A stretch of 12,656 nt of DNA from a bacterium (GTDB taxonomy: Bacteria > Planctomycetota > UBA11346). How positions within the stretch are numbered: position 1 is the first letter of the stretch; each line of letters begins with the position of its first letter. The notes below the pieces were generated by a model. That model was given only the letters and a program-made list of their open reading frames with translations. It did not search any database and had not been told where the DNA came from. The stretch lies in assembly GCA_020049615.1 (NCBI GenBank), contig JAIFKN010000156.1, positions 1 through 12,656 on the forward strand. Reading direction: 5' to 3'. Of the stretch, positions 6,470 to 12,656 are shown one piece after another. A program made the position numbers and the translations under genes.

Positions 6470-8464
6470 GTGGGCGATCTGATCCAGGACACAACGCCAG
6501 CACAGCAGCCGGCATCGCCCAGTGTCCAGCGCATGCTGCGCACGCGCGAGCGCATGCAGGCGGCCCTCGCGGCGAAGCAGCATGCCGGATTCGTCATCCC
6601 GACAGCTGGCCGCCGCCGCCTGCTCCAGGCGCCGATCTGGTTTGCACCGCGTACGGCGGCGAAGTTTGGCTCCACCTCCTATGCGTGGCGCACCACCGAT
6701 GGGCTCAACCACGGCATTTACACCACGAACGTTCAACCGCAGCGCATCATCGACGGCAGCGAGGGATCGTTCAATCCGGGCGGTCTGCTGACCTGGATGG
6801 ATCTCGACCTGATGATGTTCTTGTCGGCCGTGTTCCTCTCGCGCAAGGTCGATTACATTGATACGGATCAGCGATCCATCTTTGCGGCGATCGGCTACGC
6901 CGCGCTTGACGACCCCCCCTACCAGGAACTGCGCTCTGCCATCGCCCGCCTTGTCGGCACGCAGATCTGGACCATCGACGAGGCCGTCGACGGCCGGGTC
7001 GATGGTCCGATCCTGCTGCCGCGCCTGCTTGAAACCAACGAGGAACTGAAACAGGCGTGGCGCCAGGAGGGCCGTCGTAACAAGCTCGTCGTGGCGGTCG
7101 GCCACGGTTGGCTGAGTGAAGTAGCCTCTGAAAACCAGGTCGTCGACCTGAACTCCTATCTCTACTTGGTGCGCTGCATCCGCTCGGCAGACGCGATCAG
7201 CCGGCGGCGCGGCGAGGATGATGAGGACGCTGTCCGCCCTCCCGACATTGCGCGCAGCATCCTCCTCTTCCTCGACAGCATGCGCCACATCGACGGCGGG
7301 CGTCATGCCACAACGGTCAAGACGGGCTGGCTTCTCGAACGCTTCGGCGATCGCCACAAATCGATCCCGGCGACCTACGCCGATGCTGATCTCAAGAAGC
7401 GTGCGGATGCGATCGCCAAGAGCCGCGAACAGGCGGAGATCCACCAGAAGACCGAGGCGCAGCGCACCTTTGGCGAGATGCCGTCGCCGGAGTTCAAGTA
7501 CCTGGACCCGATGCATCCCAACAGCCGCATTCGCCGTTCGCTCGATGCGATGGTTCGGCTGGGCATCCTCAAGCCGTACAGCGTCGAGGGCGATCGGCTC
7601 AGCGTGACCTGGGCCGACCCATCGCACCTGCCTCGGCTGCGTGTCGATGCTCGCAACGTCAACTGGTCAGACTTGGCCCCGATCACCGAGGAGGGTGAGC
7701 AGCGGTCGCTGGTGCAGGTCGACAAGTTGACCGGTGCTCTGCGCCTCGCGCATCAGGATGCGCCGGCTGGCGTGGCGATCACCGCCAGCGCCAATGTCCT
7801 GCCGCCGGTCCAGGCCCCCGCGCCAGACGCACCATCCGAGGACCCAGCCGGGGTACAGCGTCGGGCTGAGGCGGCGTTCCTGCTCAAGTTGGTGCCCATC
7901 CATCGGTCGACGCTACAGGCAGCTCGGGCGCGTGGCTGGACGGATACTCCGCACTTGCGCCACCTGCTCATCGTCACCCTCTGGAAGAAGGCCCAGGGTC
8001 AGGTGCGGGACGCCGCCGCCTTCGCCGCCAAGCAACTGACGGAGCTTGAGCCATCGGCGTATGAGCGGCCCGCGCTGACGTCTGGTGGTCTGCCCATGGA
8101 CGAGATCGTCGCGTGGTGGTCCGGCCCGGATTCTCCCAAGCGTCGGTACCAGGATCGTTGGGACAGATCCCTGACCCAGGCCGCCCGGCAGCGCGGTGTC
8201 GCCGTGGCGGTCGAACCGGAGACCCCCTCTCCGGCCGTGCTCAAGCCGGCCGTTGCGGACGAGGTCGCCATGGCCGATGGCCGCGATGACGATGATGAGG
8301 TGACGCAGATCGCCATCCAGTTGCGTGAACACCAAGAGGTTGCTCGTCAGTTGGGGCACCGTGTCGACTCCGTCCCCCATCGCGTGCGCAGCGCCGAACG
8401 CATCGTTGCGGATGAGAAGCTCTACCGCCAGTGGCGACTCGCGATCGAGCGTCGGACGACGTGA
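6470..8464 (+). CDS. Plasmid replication initiator protein (iteron-binding, winged-helix type)
   Basis: 664 residues if the GTG at 6470 is used. The frame is open further upstream, but that part is the iteron array, so the true start must lie after it. An ATG at 6533 (643 residues) is the alternative; neither has a clear ribosome site. Residues about 105-170 contain GGLLTWMDLDLMMFLSAVF and PYQELRSAIARLVGTQIWTI, the pattern of the first winged-helix domain of plasmid Rep proteins, where initiators read Y..L..AL.RL..T. A second winged-helix-like part follows at about 263-381 and includes SRIRRSLDAMVRLGILKPYS. The C-terminal 200 residues are helical, basic and unassigned, which makes it longer than classical RepA or TrfA. 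It should bind the adjacent iterons, open the AT-rich segment and recruit the host helicase. The gene 10 nt downstream is probably co-transcribed. I recognise the role from motifs plus the iterons, not a specific named family. Confidence 0.8.
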   Translation: MGDLIQDTTPAQQPASPSVQRMLRTRERMQAALAAKQHAGFVIPTAGRRRLLQAPIWFAPRTAAKFGSTSYAWRTTDGLNHGIYTTNVQPQRIIDGSEGSFNPGGLLTWMDLDLMMFLSAVFLSRKVDYIDTDQRSIFAAIGYAALDDPPYQELRSAIARLVGTQIWTIDEAVDGRVDGPILLPRLLETNEELKQAWRQEGRRNKLVVAVGHGWLSEVASENQVVDLNSYLYLVRCIRSADAISRRRGEDDEDAVRPPDIARSILLFLDSMRHIDGGRHATTVKTGWLLERFGDRHKSIPATYADADLKKRADAIAKSREQAEIHQKTEAQRTFGEMPSPEFKYLDPMHPNSRIRRSLDAMVRLGILKPYSVEGDRLSVTWADPSHLPRLRVDARNVNWSDLAPITEEGEQRSLVQVDKLTGALRLAHQDAPAGVAITASANVLPPVQAPAPDAPSEDPAGVQRRAEAAFLLKLVPIHRSTLQAARARGWTDTPHLRHLLIVTLWKKAQGQVRDAAAFAAKQLTELEPSAYERPALTSGGLPMDEIVAWWSGPDSPKRRYQDRWDRSLTQAARQRGVAVAVEPETPSPAVLKPAVADEVAMADGRDDDDEVTQIAIQLREHQEVARQLGHRVDSVPHRVRSAERIVADEKLYRQWRLAIERRTT

Positions 8465-8474
8465 GGGTCTGCTG

Positions 8475-9062
8475 ATGGCCCGTCCCAGGCGAAAGCCGCG
8501 CATTGCAGATCGCATCGTGGTGGCGATCCACGATCGCCTGCTGGCCGTTGGGCAGATCGAGGTGGTGACCGATCCGCGAGGCCGCAATCGGTCGATACGG
8601 TTGTGGGGAACGACCTATGGTGCCGGGCATGTTCCGCCGCCAGGCTCCCGCGTGCTGCAGATCCACCGTGGACGTGGTCGCCCCCCTGCGGGGACCATCG
8701 GCTTGATTGGCGCCATCGCGGCCGCCACCGGATACTCTGAGCGGGTCATCCATCGGGCTCTCGCTGGAAGCCCCCGAGCAGGAACGCGCCGATCACCCGA
8801 AGCGGGCTGTCCGCTGTGCGGTCACGAACAGTGCCCCCCTCCGGCAGCAACGGCCCCGACCCCATCTGCCCAGCATCCACCCCAGACCTTGGCGGCGGTG
8901 GGGTTGATCATGCAGCCCGTGCCTCAACCGCCCCGCGTCGCACCGCAACAGGCGTGCAGGTCCGCCCTGTACGAGGCTCTGGACGCGGCCATCAGCATGG
9001 ACGCCGTCCAAGGAACGGCCCTGCACCTAGCGGTCTCGCTGCGCGCAGCCTTGCCGACATAA
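8475..9062 (+). CDS. Small basic protein with HTH-like segment and CxxC motif, probably co-transcribed with the initiator gene
   Basis: 195 residues from the ATG at 8475, supported by a GAGGG Shine-Dalgarno at 8463-8467 with 7-nt spacing that overlaps the initiator stop codon. The N-terminus is strongly basic (MARPRRKPRIADR). Residues about 76-97 (GLIGAIAAATGYSERVIHRAL) look like a helix-turn-helix. Residues 112-120 read CPLCGHEQC, a possible small metal site. A Pro/Gln-rich linker and a short helical C-terminus follow. The start position and basic character suggest a DNA-binding accessory or copy-control protein acting with the initiator. I do not recognise the family. It converges with the minus-strand RHH gene across a 76-nt gap in which I see no convincing hairpin terminator. 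Confidence 0.7.
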   Translation: MARPRRKPRIADRIVVAIHDRLLAVGQIEVVTDPRGRNRSIRLWGTTYGAGHVPPPGSRVLQIHRGRGRPPAGTIGLIGAIAAATGYSERVIHRALAGSPRAGTRRSPEAGCPLCGHEQCPPPAATAPTPSAQHPPQTLAAVGLIMQPVPQPPRVAPQQACRSALYEALDAAISMDAVQGTALHLAVSLRAALPT

Positions 9063-9138
9063 TTACGACGCATTGGCTGGAACAGGCACGCAGCTCCGCC
9101 GTAAGTCAATGTCGCCTAAGTGCTTGTAGCTTCGGCGG

Positions 9139-9576
9139 TTAGCCGGCAAGGACCAATTCGGCGGCATATTCGAGGGGCTGGTCATCATCAACGATGACGA
9201 TGGGGAGATCCGCCGAGCGCGCTCGGCGACCGGGCGGCAACCGCTGGCGACGGCCGTTTGCTGGCGATTTGCGGCCCTCGGTGATCAACTGGAGCTGGAC
9301 CCCCTCTGCGACCAGTTGTCCCATCGCTAGGCCTTCTAACCTAGCCTGCTGACGGGCTAGGTCTGCGGTCCCATCATGTAGGTAAACTTTCAGTAGGCAT
9401 GAGGACGAACTAGGTGTCTGGACGGGGCCACAGCCAGAAGCCTGGCCAATCACGCACCGCAGCCGCAGGCTTGCATCAACGATATCCGACAAGGGTCTAG
9501 CCGTTTGCATCGAAATACGGCGCAGAACACCAGCTGTGGTGCGGGATACGCGAAGGACCAGCGGACTAGGTTTCAT
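9139..9576 (-). CDS. Tandem ribbon-helix-helix DNA-binding protein (two RHH modules in one chain)
   Basis: 145 residues from the ATG at 9576. An ATG at 9588 is in frame, but the promoter just upstream would start transcription at about 9585, and AGGT lies 4 nt before 9576, so I prefer 9576. Residues 5-40 read as an RHH module: strand PLVLRVSR, helix TTAGVLRRISMQ, turn, helix PLSDIVDASLRLR. Residues 60-97 repeat the same plan: strand LLKVYLH, helix TADLARQQARLEGL, turn, helix AMGQLVAEGVQLQL. RHH proteins usually dimerise to build a two-stranded DNA-reading sheet; two modules in one chain, as in F-plasmid TraY, would make a pseudo-dimer. A basic stretch (GRRQRLPPGRRARS, 108-121) and an acidic C-terminus (VDDDQPLEYAAE) follow. 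The gene and its upstream region are full of ACCTAG motifs, its likely operators. Its role may be autorepression, partition or conjugation control. Confidence 0.72.
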   Translation of the reverse strand: MKPSPLVLRVSRTTAGVLRRISMQTARPLSDIVDASLRLRCVIGQASGCGPVQTPSSSSCLLKVYLHDGTADLARQQARLEGLAMGQLVAEGVQLQLITEGRKSPANGRRQRLPPGRRARSADLPIVIVDDDQPLEYAAELVLAG

Positions 9577-9584
9577 GGTGACCT

Positions 9585-9620
9585 GCATAGGTTCATACCT
9601 AGGAGTAGGTAACACGTCAA
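9585..9620 (-). promoter_or_regulatory. Sigma70-like promoter of the RHH gene with operator motifs in the spacer
   Basis: On the minus strand TTGACG (9620-9615) and TATGAA (9597-9592) are separated by exactly 17 bp, matching five of six and four of six consensus bases. The start point would be near 9585, 9 nt before the preferred ATG. The spacer contains ACCTAC and the palindromic CCTAGG, both forms of the repeated motif. A protein bound there would cover the space between -35 and -10, so the gene is probably autorepressed. Confidence 0.6.
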
Positions 9621-9683
9621 GGAACGAGTATGCGCCTCGCAACCCATTGGCTCACCTAGTCTGACGGGCGCGCCAACCTAGGC

Positions 9684-9744
9684 GAGAACCAGCAAAACTA
9701 GGCCAACCTGGGTTCTCGTACCCAGCAAGAGGGGGGAGAACCAG
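9684..9744. repeat. GAGAACCAG direct and inverted repeats with a short hairpin in the divergent intergenic region
   Basis: GAGAACCAG occurs at 9684-9692 and 9736-9744. An inverted version with one extra G, CTGGGTTCTC, lies between them at 9708-9717. Its first six bases also pair with ACCCAG at 9720-9725 across a 6-base loop, giving a perfect 6-bp stem. The set lies between the two divergent genes and alternates with the ACCTAG motifs. It could bind a second protein, such as the basic N-terminus of the rightward gene product, or act as a structural element. Confidence 0.5.
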
Positions 9745-9818
9745 GTGTTGACTTGCGGTCTCCATCTGGACCTACAAAGGGTGTTGACAGAGCAAACCTA
9801 GCAGGGAATCTCATAATC

Positions 9819-10727
9819 ATGCCTGGACCTAGTGCCGCTCCTGGACCATCACGGCGGCAACAGGTCGCGGCTGCGTATCACAAGATCAAGAAGCAGGGGG
9901 GCAGCGAGGCGGAGGTCGACGAGGGCGTGCGCCGTGCCCTGCCCGATATAAACGAGGCGTTGATCGCCAACACCCTGCGCATTCTCCGGATCATCGAGGT
10001 TTCTGGCCAGCGATCGGTGCCAGCTATCCGACGCTGGCAAAAGGAACACGACGGTCGCCAGCCGAAGCAACTCACCGACGGCTTCTCCACTGAAGGGTGC
10101 CAGGAGTTGTTGGATGCGTTGGGTGTGGCCGTGGCCGAGACAGCTGGTCGCGAAGACCACACGGATCCGCGTCGTGCAGCGGAGGAGAGCGACCAGAGTG
10201 ACGAGGCTGGCACCCGAGGCCACGCCGTCACCCGCTACGACGCGATCGACCTGCCGAAATTGTGGGAGCAGATAGAGACAGTTGCCGAGCGAGCTGCGGA
10301 ACGGGCTCGGCAGGATGAACGCCGTGTGGCCGACGCGCAACTGGAGGCCGAGCGCCAAAAGGTGTTGGCCGAACGACAGCTGGCGGCCACCCTCATTGAG
10401 TCTGAGCGCAGGCAGGGGGCTGAACGCTCCGCCGCCCAGCGAACCCACACTCGTCTGGTTGCGGCCGTGGTGGGGTTGCTCGCCCTTGCCGCGGGCGTGG
10501 CGGGTGGGGTGGCGTGGTCGCACCAGGGGCTCGTGATCGGAGACAAGCCAGCGGGACAACCGCAGCAGGAGTCGCTAGCGGTACCATTGCCAGACCCCAC
10601 AACGGAGCCCACGATCGCGCCCCAGCCGGCGTTGCCCTCCGACACGGGGGCACCGCCGGCGCCGACACCCGTCAGGGAGGGGGGCGCCAAGCCGACAGCG
10701 GACGAGCCAGCGGCATCCCACCCCTGA
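9819..10727 (+). CDS. Membrane-anchored coiled-coil protein with basic N-terminal domain, divergent from the RHH gene
   Basis: 302 residues from the ATG at 9819, preceded by AGGGA 11 nt upstream; earlier in-frame starts would place the N-terminus inside the repeat region. Residues about 11-75 are helical and basic (SRRQQVAAAYHKIKKQ, later QRSVPAIRRWQKEH) and could be a DNA-binding fold. A Thr/Asp/Glu-rich linker leads to a coiled coil at about 146-210 (ERAAERARQDERR, QLEAERQKVLAERQLA). One transmembrane helix follows at 212-234 (TRLVAAVVGLLALAAGVAGGVAW). After it comes a Pro/Ala-rich tail of about 65 residues, probably outside the cytoplasm. The layout recalls plasmid KfrA proteins (N-terminal DNA binding plus coiled coil) with an added membrane anchor, but I cannot show homology. 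Two ACCTAG sites flank its start region, so it may share control with the RHH gene. A possible role is tethering plasmid DNA to the membrane. Confidence 0.65.
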   Translation: MPGPSAAPGPSRRQQVAAAYHKIKKQGGSEAEVDEGVRRALPDINEALIANTLRILRIIEVSGQRSVPAIRRWQKEHDGRQPKQLTDGFSTEGCQELLDALGVAVAETAGREDHTDPRRAAEESDQSDEAGTRGHAVTRYDAIDLPKLWEQIETVAERAAERARQDERRVADAQLEAERQKVLAERQLAATLIESERRQGAERSAAQRTHTRLVAAVVGLLALAAGVAGGVAWSHQGLVIGDKPAGQPQQESLAVPLPDPTTEPTIAPQPALPSDTGAPPAPTPVREGGAKPTADEPAASHP

Positions 10728-10940
10728 CTGCCAGGCCACGACGGGATCAACATTGCCCAGCCTGGGCACCTCCCTACGCCTACGCCCATGGCGGCACACA
10801 GATTCCCACGTGTTCGCCCCATCACCAGCGTCGCAACCAGACGAACGACACCCGACCAGGGCCCGCCATCGCGCTGCGCACGCCCCCGACCAGGCTCGAC
10901 CACGAGGCCATCCGCGTGTCCCGGCCTCGTCGCTGTCACC

Positions 10941-11678
10941 ATGGAACTCTACGCCCGAGCCCATGTCGTCGACGTCGTTTCGCTGGCTGATATCGACCCG
11001 GCGATCCTGAGTCTGCAGCGCGGCCCGATGTACCGTCTCCAGGTCGAGATGCTGGAGCGCGTCCTGCGTGCTATGGGCGTGCGCCTCAGTCTGGTCCAGA
11101 AGACCACGGCCATCGATATCCCCCTGACGCGGATCACGCCCGCGGCCGCCGCCAGCGGAATGAAGCGGCTGCAGGCCATCTACGCCACCAGCTATGCCAA
11201 GGCACCGGCGACGCGGCACCTGGGACAACGGGCCCTCCGGCGGCGGGTCGCCACCGCTGCCGCCGCGTATGTCCAGGCCCGCTCCCGTCGACTGGGGGCC
11301 CTCGGCCCCAACGATGTCGCGGTCGCGCGTGAGGCGTCGGCACGTTATCAGACCCCGGAAGCGGTCATCGCCGCGCTGCTGCACGCCCGCGAGATCTCTG
11401 CCTTGGAACTGACCGCGGTGACCGGCATCTCGGCGGGCGTCGCCGGAGTTGCAGGTGCCGTCCTGTCCGGACGGCGCATCGACGGTGTCGCCCTGTGCGG
11501 CAGCGTGCTGCAGGACCTCGGCTGGCAACCCATGCTGACATGTGGCGATCGCGACCTGCGATGTGCCTGGGCGCCCGCACGAACTCCACGGTTCACCGTC
11601 GCAGGCCTGCGTCGCCGCGCCCGCAGTCGCGCCATCAACCGAGGCACGGCCCGTGCGGATGGCGTATCCGCATTGTAA
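10941..11678 (+). CDS. Protein of unknown function with HTH-like segment
   Basis: 245 residues from the ATG at 10941. The frame is open back to an ATG at 10788, but the extra 51 residues are Arg/Pro/Thr-rich and look like read-through of noncoding sequence. Neither start has a good ribosome site. The 213 nt between the previous stop and 10941 hold nothing else I can recognise. Residues about 138-204 (PEAVIAALLHAREISALELT, then GISAGVAGVAGAVLSGRRID) resemble a lambda-repressor/XRE-type helix-turn-helix, ending in LGWQPMLTCGD. The N-terminal part (LQVEMLERVLRAMGVRLS) is another helical segment with a similar feel. A very basic stretch, RRRARSRAINRG, lies near the C-terminus. The next gene has a comparable HTH-like organisation, so the two may be distantly related regulators. 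No specific family is recognised. Confidence 0.6.
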   Translation: MELYARAHVVDVVSLADIDPAILSLQRGPMYRLQVEMLERVLRAMGVRLSLVQKTTAIDIPLTRITPAAAASGMKRLQAIYATSYAKAPATRHLGQRALRRRVATAAAAYVQARSRRLGALGPNDVAVAREASARYQTPEAVIAALLHAREISALELTAVTGISAGVAGVAGAVLSGRRIDGVALCGSVLQDLGWQPMLTCGDRDLRCAWAPARTPRFTVAGLRRRARSRAINRGTARADGVSAL

Positions 11679-11710
11679 GACGGTGTGCGTCATGGAGAAT
11701 GGCGCGACGT

Positions 11711-12502
11711 ATGGCGGCAGCCAGATATGAGATCTGTCGCGATGGGACCTGGGTGACCGTCCCGCGCTCCTGGCGCGACCAGTTCATCCTCGACGTGGCC
11801 AATGGTGAACCCGAGCTCACGATGGCCGAGATCGGCCAGCAACGCGTCCGGCCGCCGATGACGTCGCAGGGGGTCTCGGCGGTCCTGTCGCGCCTGCGGG
11901 CGCGGTCGGCCGATCCCGCCGCTGTCGTGGTGGTGGAGCGCCCCCGCGGCACCCGGGCGGCGCCGATCGCCTATGTGCCCTACGACCTGCCAGTGATCGA
12001 CCAGCTCCGTCGCCGCGCCGCCGATCACCGCTGGACCTACCCACGCCTGACTGCGGCGAGCGGCCTCATCGCCTCGCGGGTCCGCAGCTACATGACCGTG
12101 CCGACGTCCCGGTTCTGGTTGGGCAAAGGCCTGCGCGTCAGTTTCCGCGACATCGGTCTGCTCTGTGATGGCATGGCCGCGACCGGACACCGCTACGAAC
12201 TCATCGAGCGGGCGGGGTGGAAGCCGACCGAACCCACGAGCCCAGGCACCCTGTTCACCGCCCTGATCGATCGCCTGACGGAGGACCCGCTGTCGGACGA
12301 CCGCCTGGCCAAGCTGCTCGATGCCGACGCCTTCAGCGTCCGTCGCATGCTCCGTGGCGGCCCGGCGGCCATGGACGAGATCTTCACCTGCGATCGACTT
12401 GCCGCGGCCATGGGCTGCGGGTGGGGGGTGATCGAAATCATCAACCGCCAAACCACCACGACGACCATCCAGGACCTGCTGCGGAGACCGGAGCGGACGT
12501 AG
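11711..12502 (+). CDS. Protein of unknown function with repeated HTH-like segments
   Basis: 263 residues from the ATG at 11711, with GGAG 13 nt upstream; the in-frame ATG at 11699 is only 1 nt from that GGAG, so it is less likely. Three helical segments look like DNA-binding motifs: about 36-65 (LTMAEIGQQRVRPPMTSQGV and onward), 93-160 (LRRRAADHRWTYPRLTAASG, then LRVSFRDIGLLCDGMAATGH, XRE-like), and 181-245 (LTEDPLSDDRLAKLLDADAF, then FTCDRLAAAMGCGWGVIEII, again XRE-like). This suggests internal duplication of an HTH unit. It follows the previous HTH-like gene by 32 nt on the same strand and is probably in one transcript with it. I know no named family with this layout. Its stop codon lies directly against a caspase-like remnant in the same reading frame. 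Confidence 0.65.
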   Translation: MAAARYEICRDGTWVTVPRSWRDQFILDVANGEPELTMAEIGQQRVRPPMTSQGVSAVLSRLRARSADPAAVVVVERPRGTRAAPIAYVPYDLPVIDQLRRRAADHRWTYPRLTAASGLIASRVRSYMTVPTSRFWLGKGLRVSFRDIGLLCDGMAATGHRYELIERAGWKPTEPTSPGTLFTALIDRLTEDPLSDDRLAKLLDADAFSVRRMLRGGPAAMDEIFTCDRLAAAMGCGWGVIEIINRQTTTTTIQDLLRRPERT

Positions 12503-12656
12503 GCGTGCGCCGCTGGAGCGGCTCGCGAACCGGTGCGGATGTTCCTGACGGCGGGCAGCGCGGACGAGACGGTGCCCGATGTGAGCTTCTTCCGCCAGGA
12601 GTTCGTGCGCGGGATCGGCGGATCCGCCGACCTCAACAAGGACGGCTACGTCACCG
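12503..12656 (+). pseudogene. C-terminal fragment of a caspase-like (peptidase C14) domain, catalytic half missing
   Basis: In the frame that continues after the TAG at 12500-12502 the translation includes EPVRMFLTAGSADETVPD, then VSFFRQEFVRGIGG, then SADLNKDGYVT. This is the pattern at the end of bacterial caspase-like domains: a strand with TAG/TSG, then E-x-V-x-D, S-x-F and a helix, then a D-x-N-x-DGY-x-T motif. The catalytic His and Cys, which lie earlier in the fold, are not in the window. Upstream is a stop codon and an unrelated gene. In-frame GTG (12533) and ATG (12539) exist but lack ribosome sites. The frame stays open to the window edge. It is most simply a truncated gene at a recombination junction; a small stand-alone protein or an assembly join cannot be excluded. 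Confidence 0.55.

Larger units (their letters stand above)
9327..9832. repeat. Cluster of ACCTAG motifs, candidate RHH operator or centromere-like sites
   Basis: CTAG occurs at 9327, 9341, 9357, 9410, 9497, 9566, 9599, 9656, 9678, 9698, 9798 and 9829 (first bases), twelve in 506 bp. Most extend to ACCTAG or AACCTAG on one strand or the other, for example TAACCTAGC at 9341, CAACCTAGG at 9678, AAACCTAGC at 9798 and the reverse form GACTAGGTTT at 9566. Degenerate copies with the core ACCTA lie near 9379, 9588, 9605 and 9771. CTAG is rare in most bacterial genomes and I found it elsewhere in this window only at 5722, 5736, 9027 and 10575. Short, repeated, variably oriented sites are typical of RHH proteins that bind cooperatively. 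Confidence 0.7.

Noticed and set aside
5839..6675. Long minus-strand reading frame across the iterons
   Set aside because: It translates the repeat array into repetitive Gly/Pro/Arg/Leu-rich sequence, crosses into the initiator gene on the opposite strand and has no domain or ribosome site.
9063..9138. Bidirectional hairpin terminator between the converging genes
   Set aside because: CCGCCG and CGGCGG can pair, but across a loop of more than 30 bases and without a T-run, so I do not call a terminator.
9784..9817. Perfect TTGACA (9784-9789) with CATAAT (9812-9817) as the promoter of the rightward gene
   Set aside because: The spacer is 22 bp, too long for sigma70. TTGACT at 9748 with TACAAA at 9773 (19 bp) is a slightly better but still weak alternative, so no promoter is annotated.

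Overview
The window is high-GC bacterial DNA (roughly two thirds G+C by eye) with a Gram-negative type of envelope: there is a secreted beta-barrel-like protein and an ExbB/ExbD-type inner-membrane pair. A Hanks-type kinase fused to a SUMF1-like domain and set beside an ExbB/ExbD pair is a combination I associate with Planctomycetota or Myxococcota. That placement is inference. A plasmid-type replication origin indicates that at least the right-hand part lies on a plasmid, a chromid or an integrated plasmid.

Left third (1-5544, minus strand): one tight operon in the order beta-barrel-like exported protein, then transmembrane Ser/Thr kinase with a SUMF1-like C-terminal domain, then MotA/TolQ/ExbB-type channel protein with a long Ala-rich helical tail, then an ExbD-like single-pass protein cut by the window edge. 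Gene junctions are a 2-nt gap, an ATGA stop/start overlap and a 3-nt gap, so translation is probably coupled. The architecture suggests a kinase-associated, ion-driven or structural envelope complex spanning the inner and outer membranes. Its function is unknown to me.

Middle (5545-8464): about 570 bases without a convincing gene, a 62-bp segment at 39% GC, then nine direct iterons (15-bp core, mostly 21-bp pitch) and two inverted iterons, followed by a large winged-helix replication initiator. This is a recognisable iteron-type origin. A small, apparently co-transcribed basic protein with an HTH-like segment and a CxxC motif follows (8475-9062).

Right of the replicon (9139-10727): a small minus-strand protein that reads as two ribbon-helix-helix (RHH) modules in one chain is transcribed divergently from a membrane-anchored coiled-coil protein with a basic N-terminus. 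The RHH gene and the intergenic region carry at least twelve CTAG-centred copies of an ACCTAG motif, in both orientations, in about 500 bp. Two more copies sit at 5721-5740. One cluster lies in the spacer of a good sigma70-like promoter for the RHH gene. I read this as an autoregulated plasmid maintenance locus, possibly a segregation system with no ParA in view, or a TraY-like region. It is the most interesting part of the window.

Right end (10941-12656): two consecutive genes for proteins with HTH-like segments and no recognised function. Directly after the second stop codon comes the C-terminal part of a caspase-like (C14) domain whose catalytic half is missing, which suggests a recombination junction or a gene remnant.
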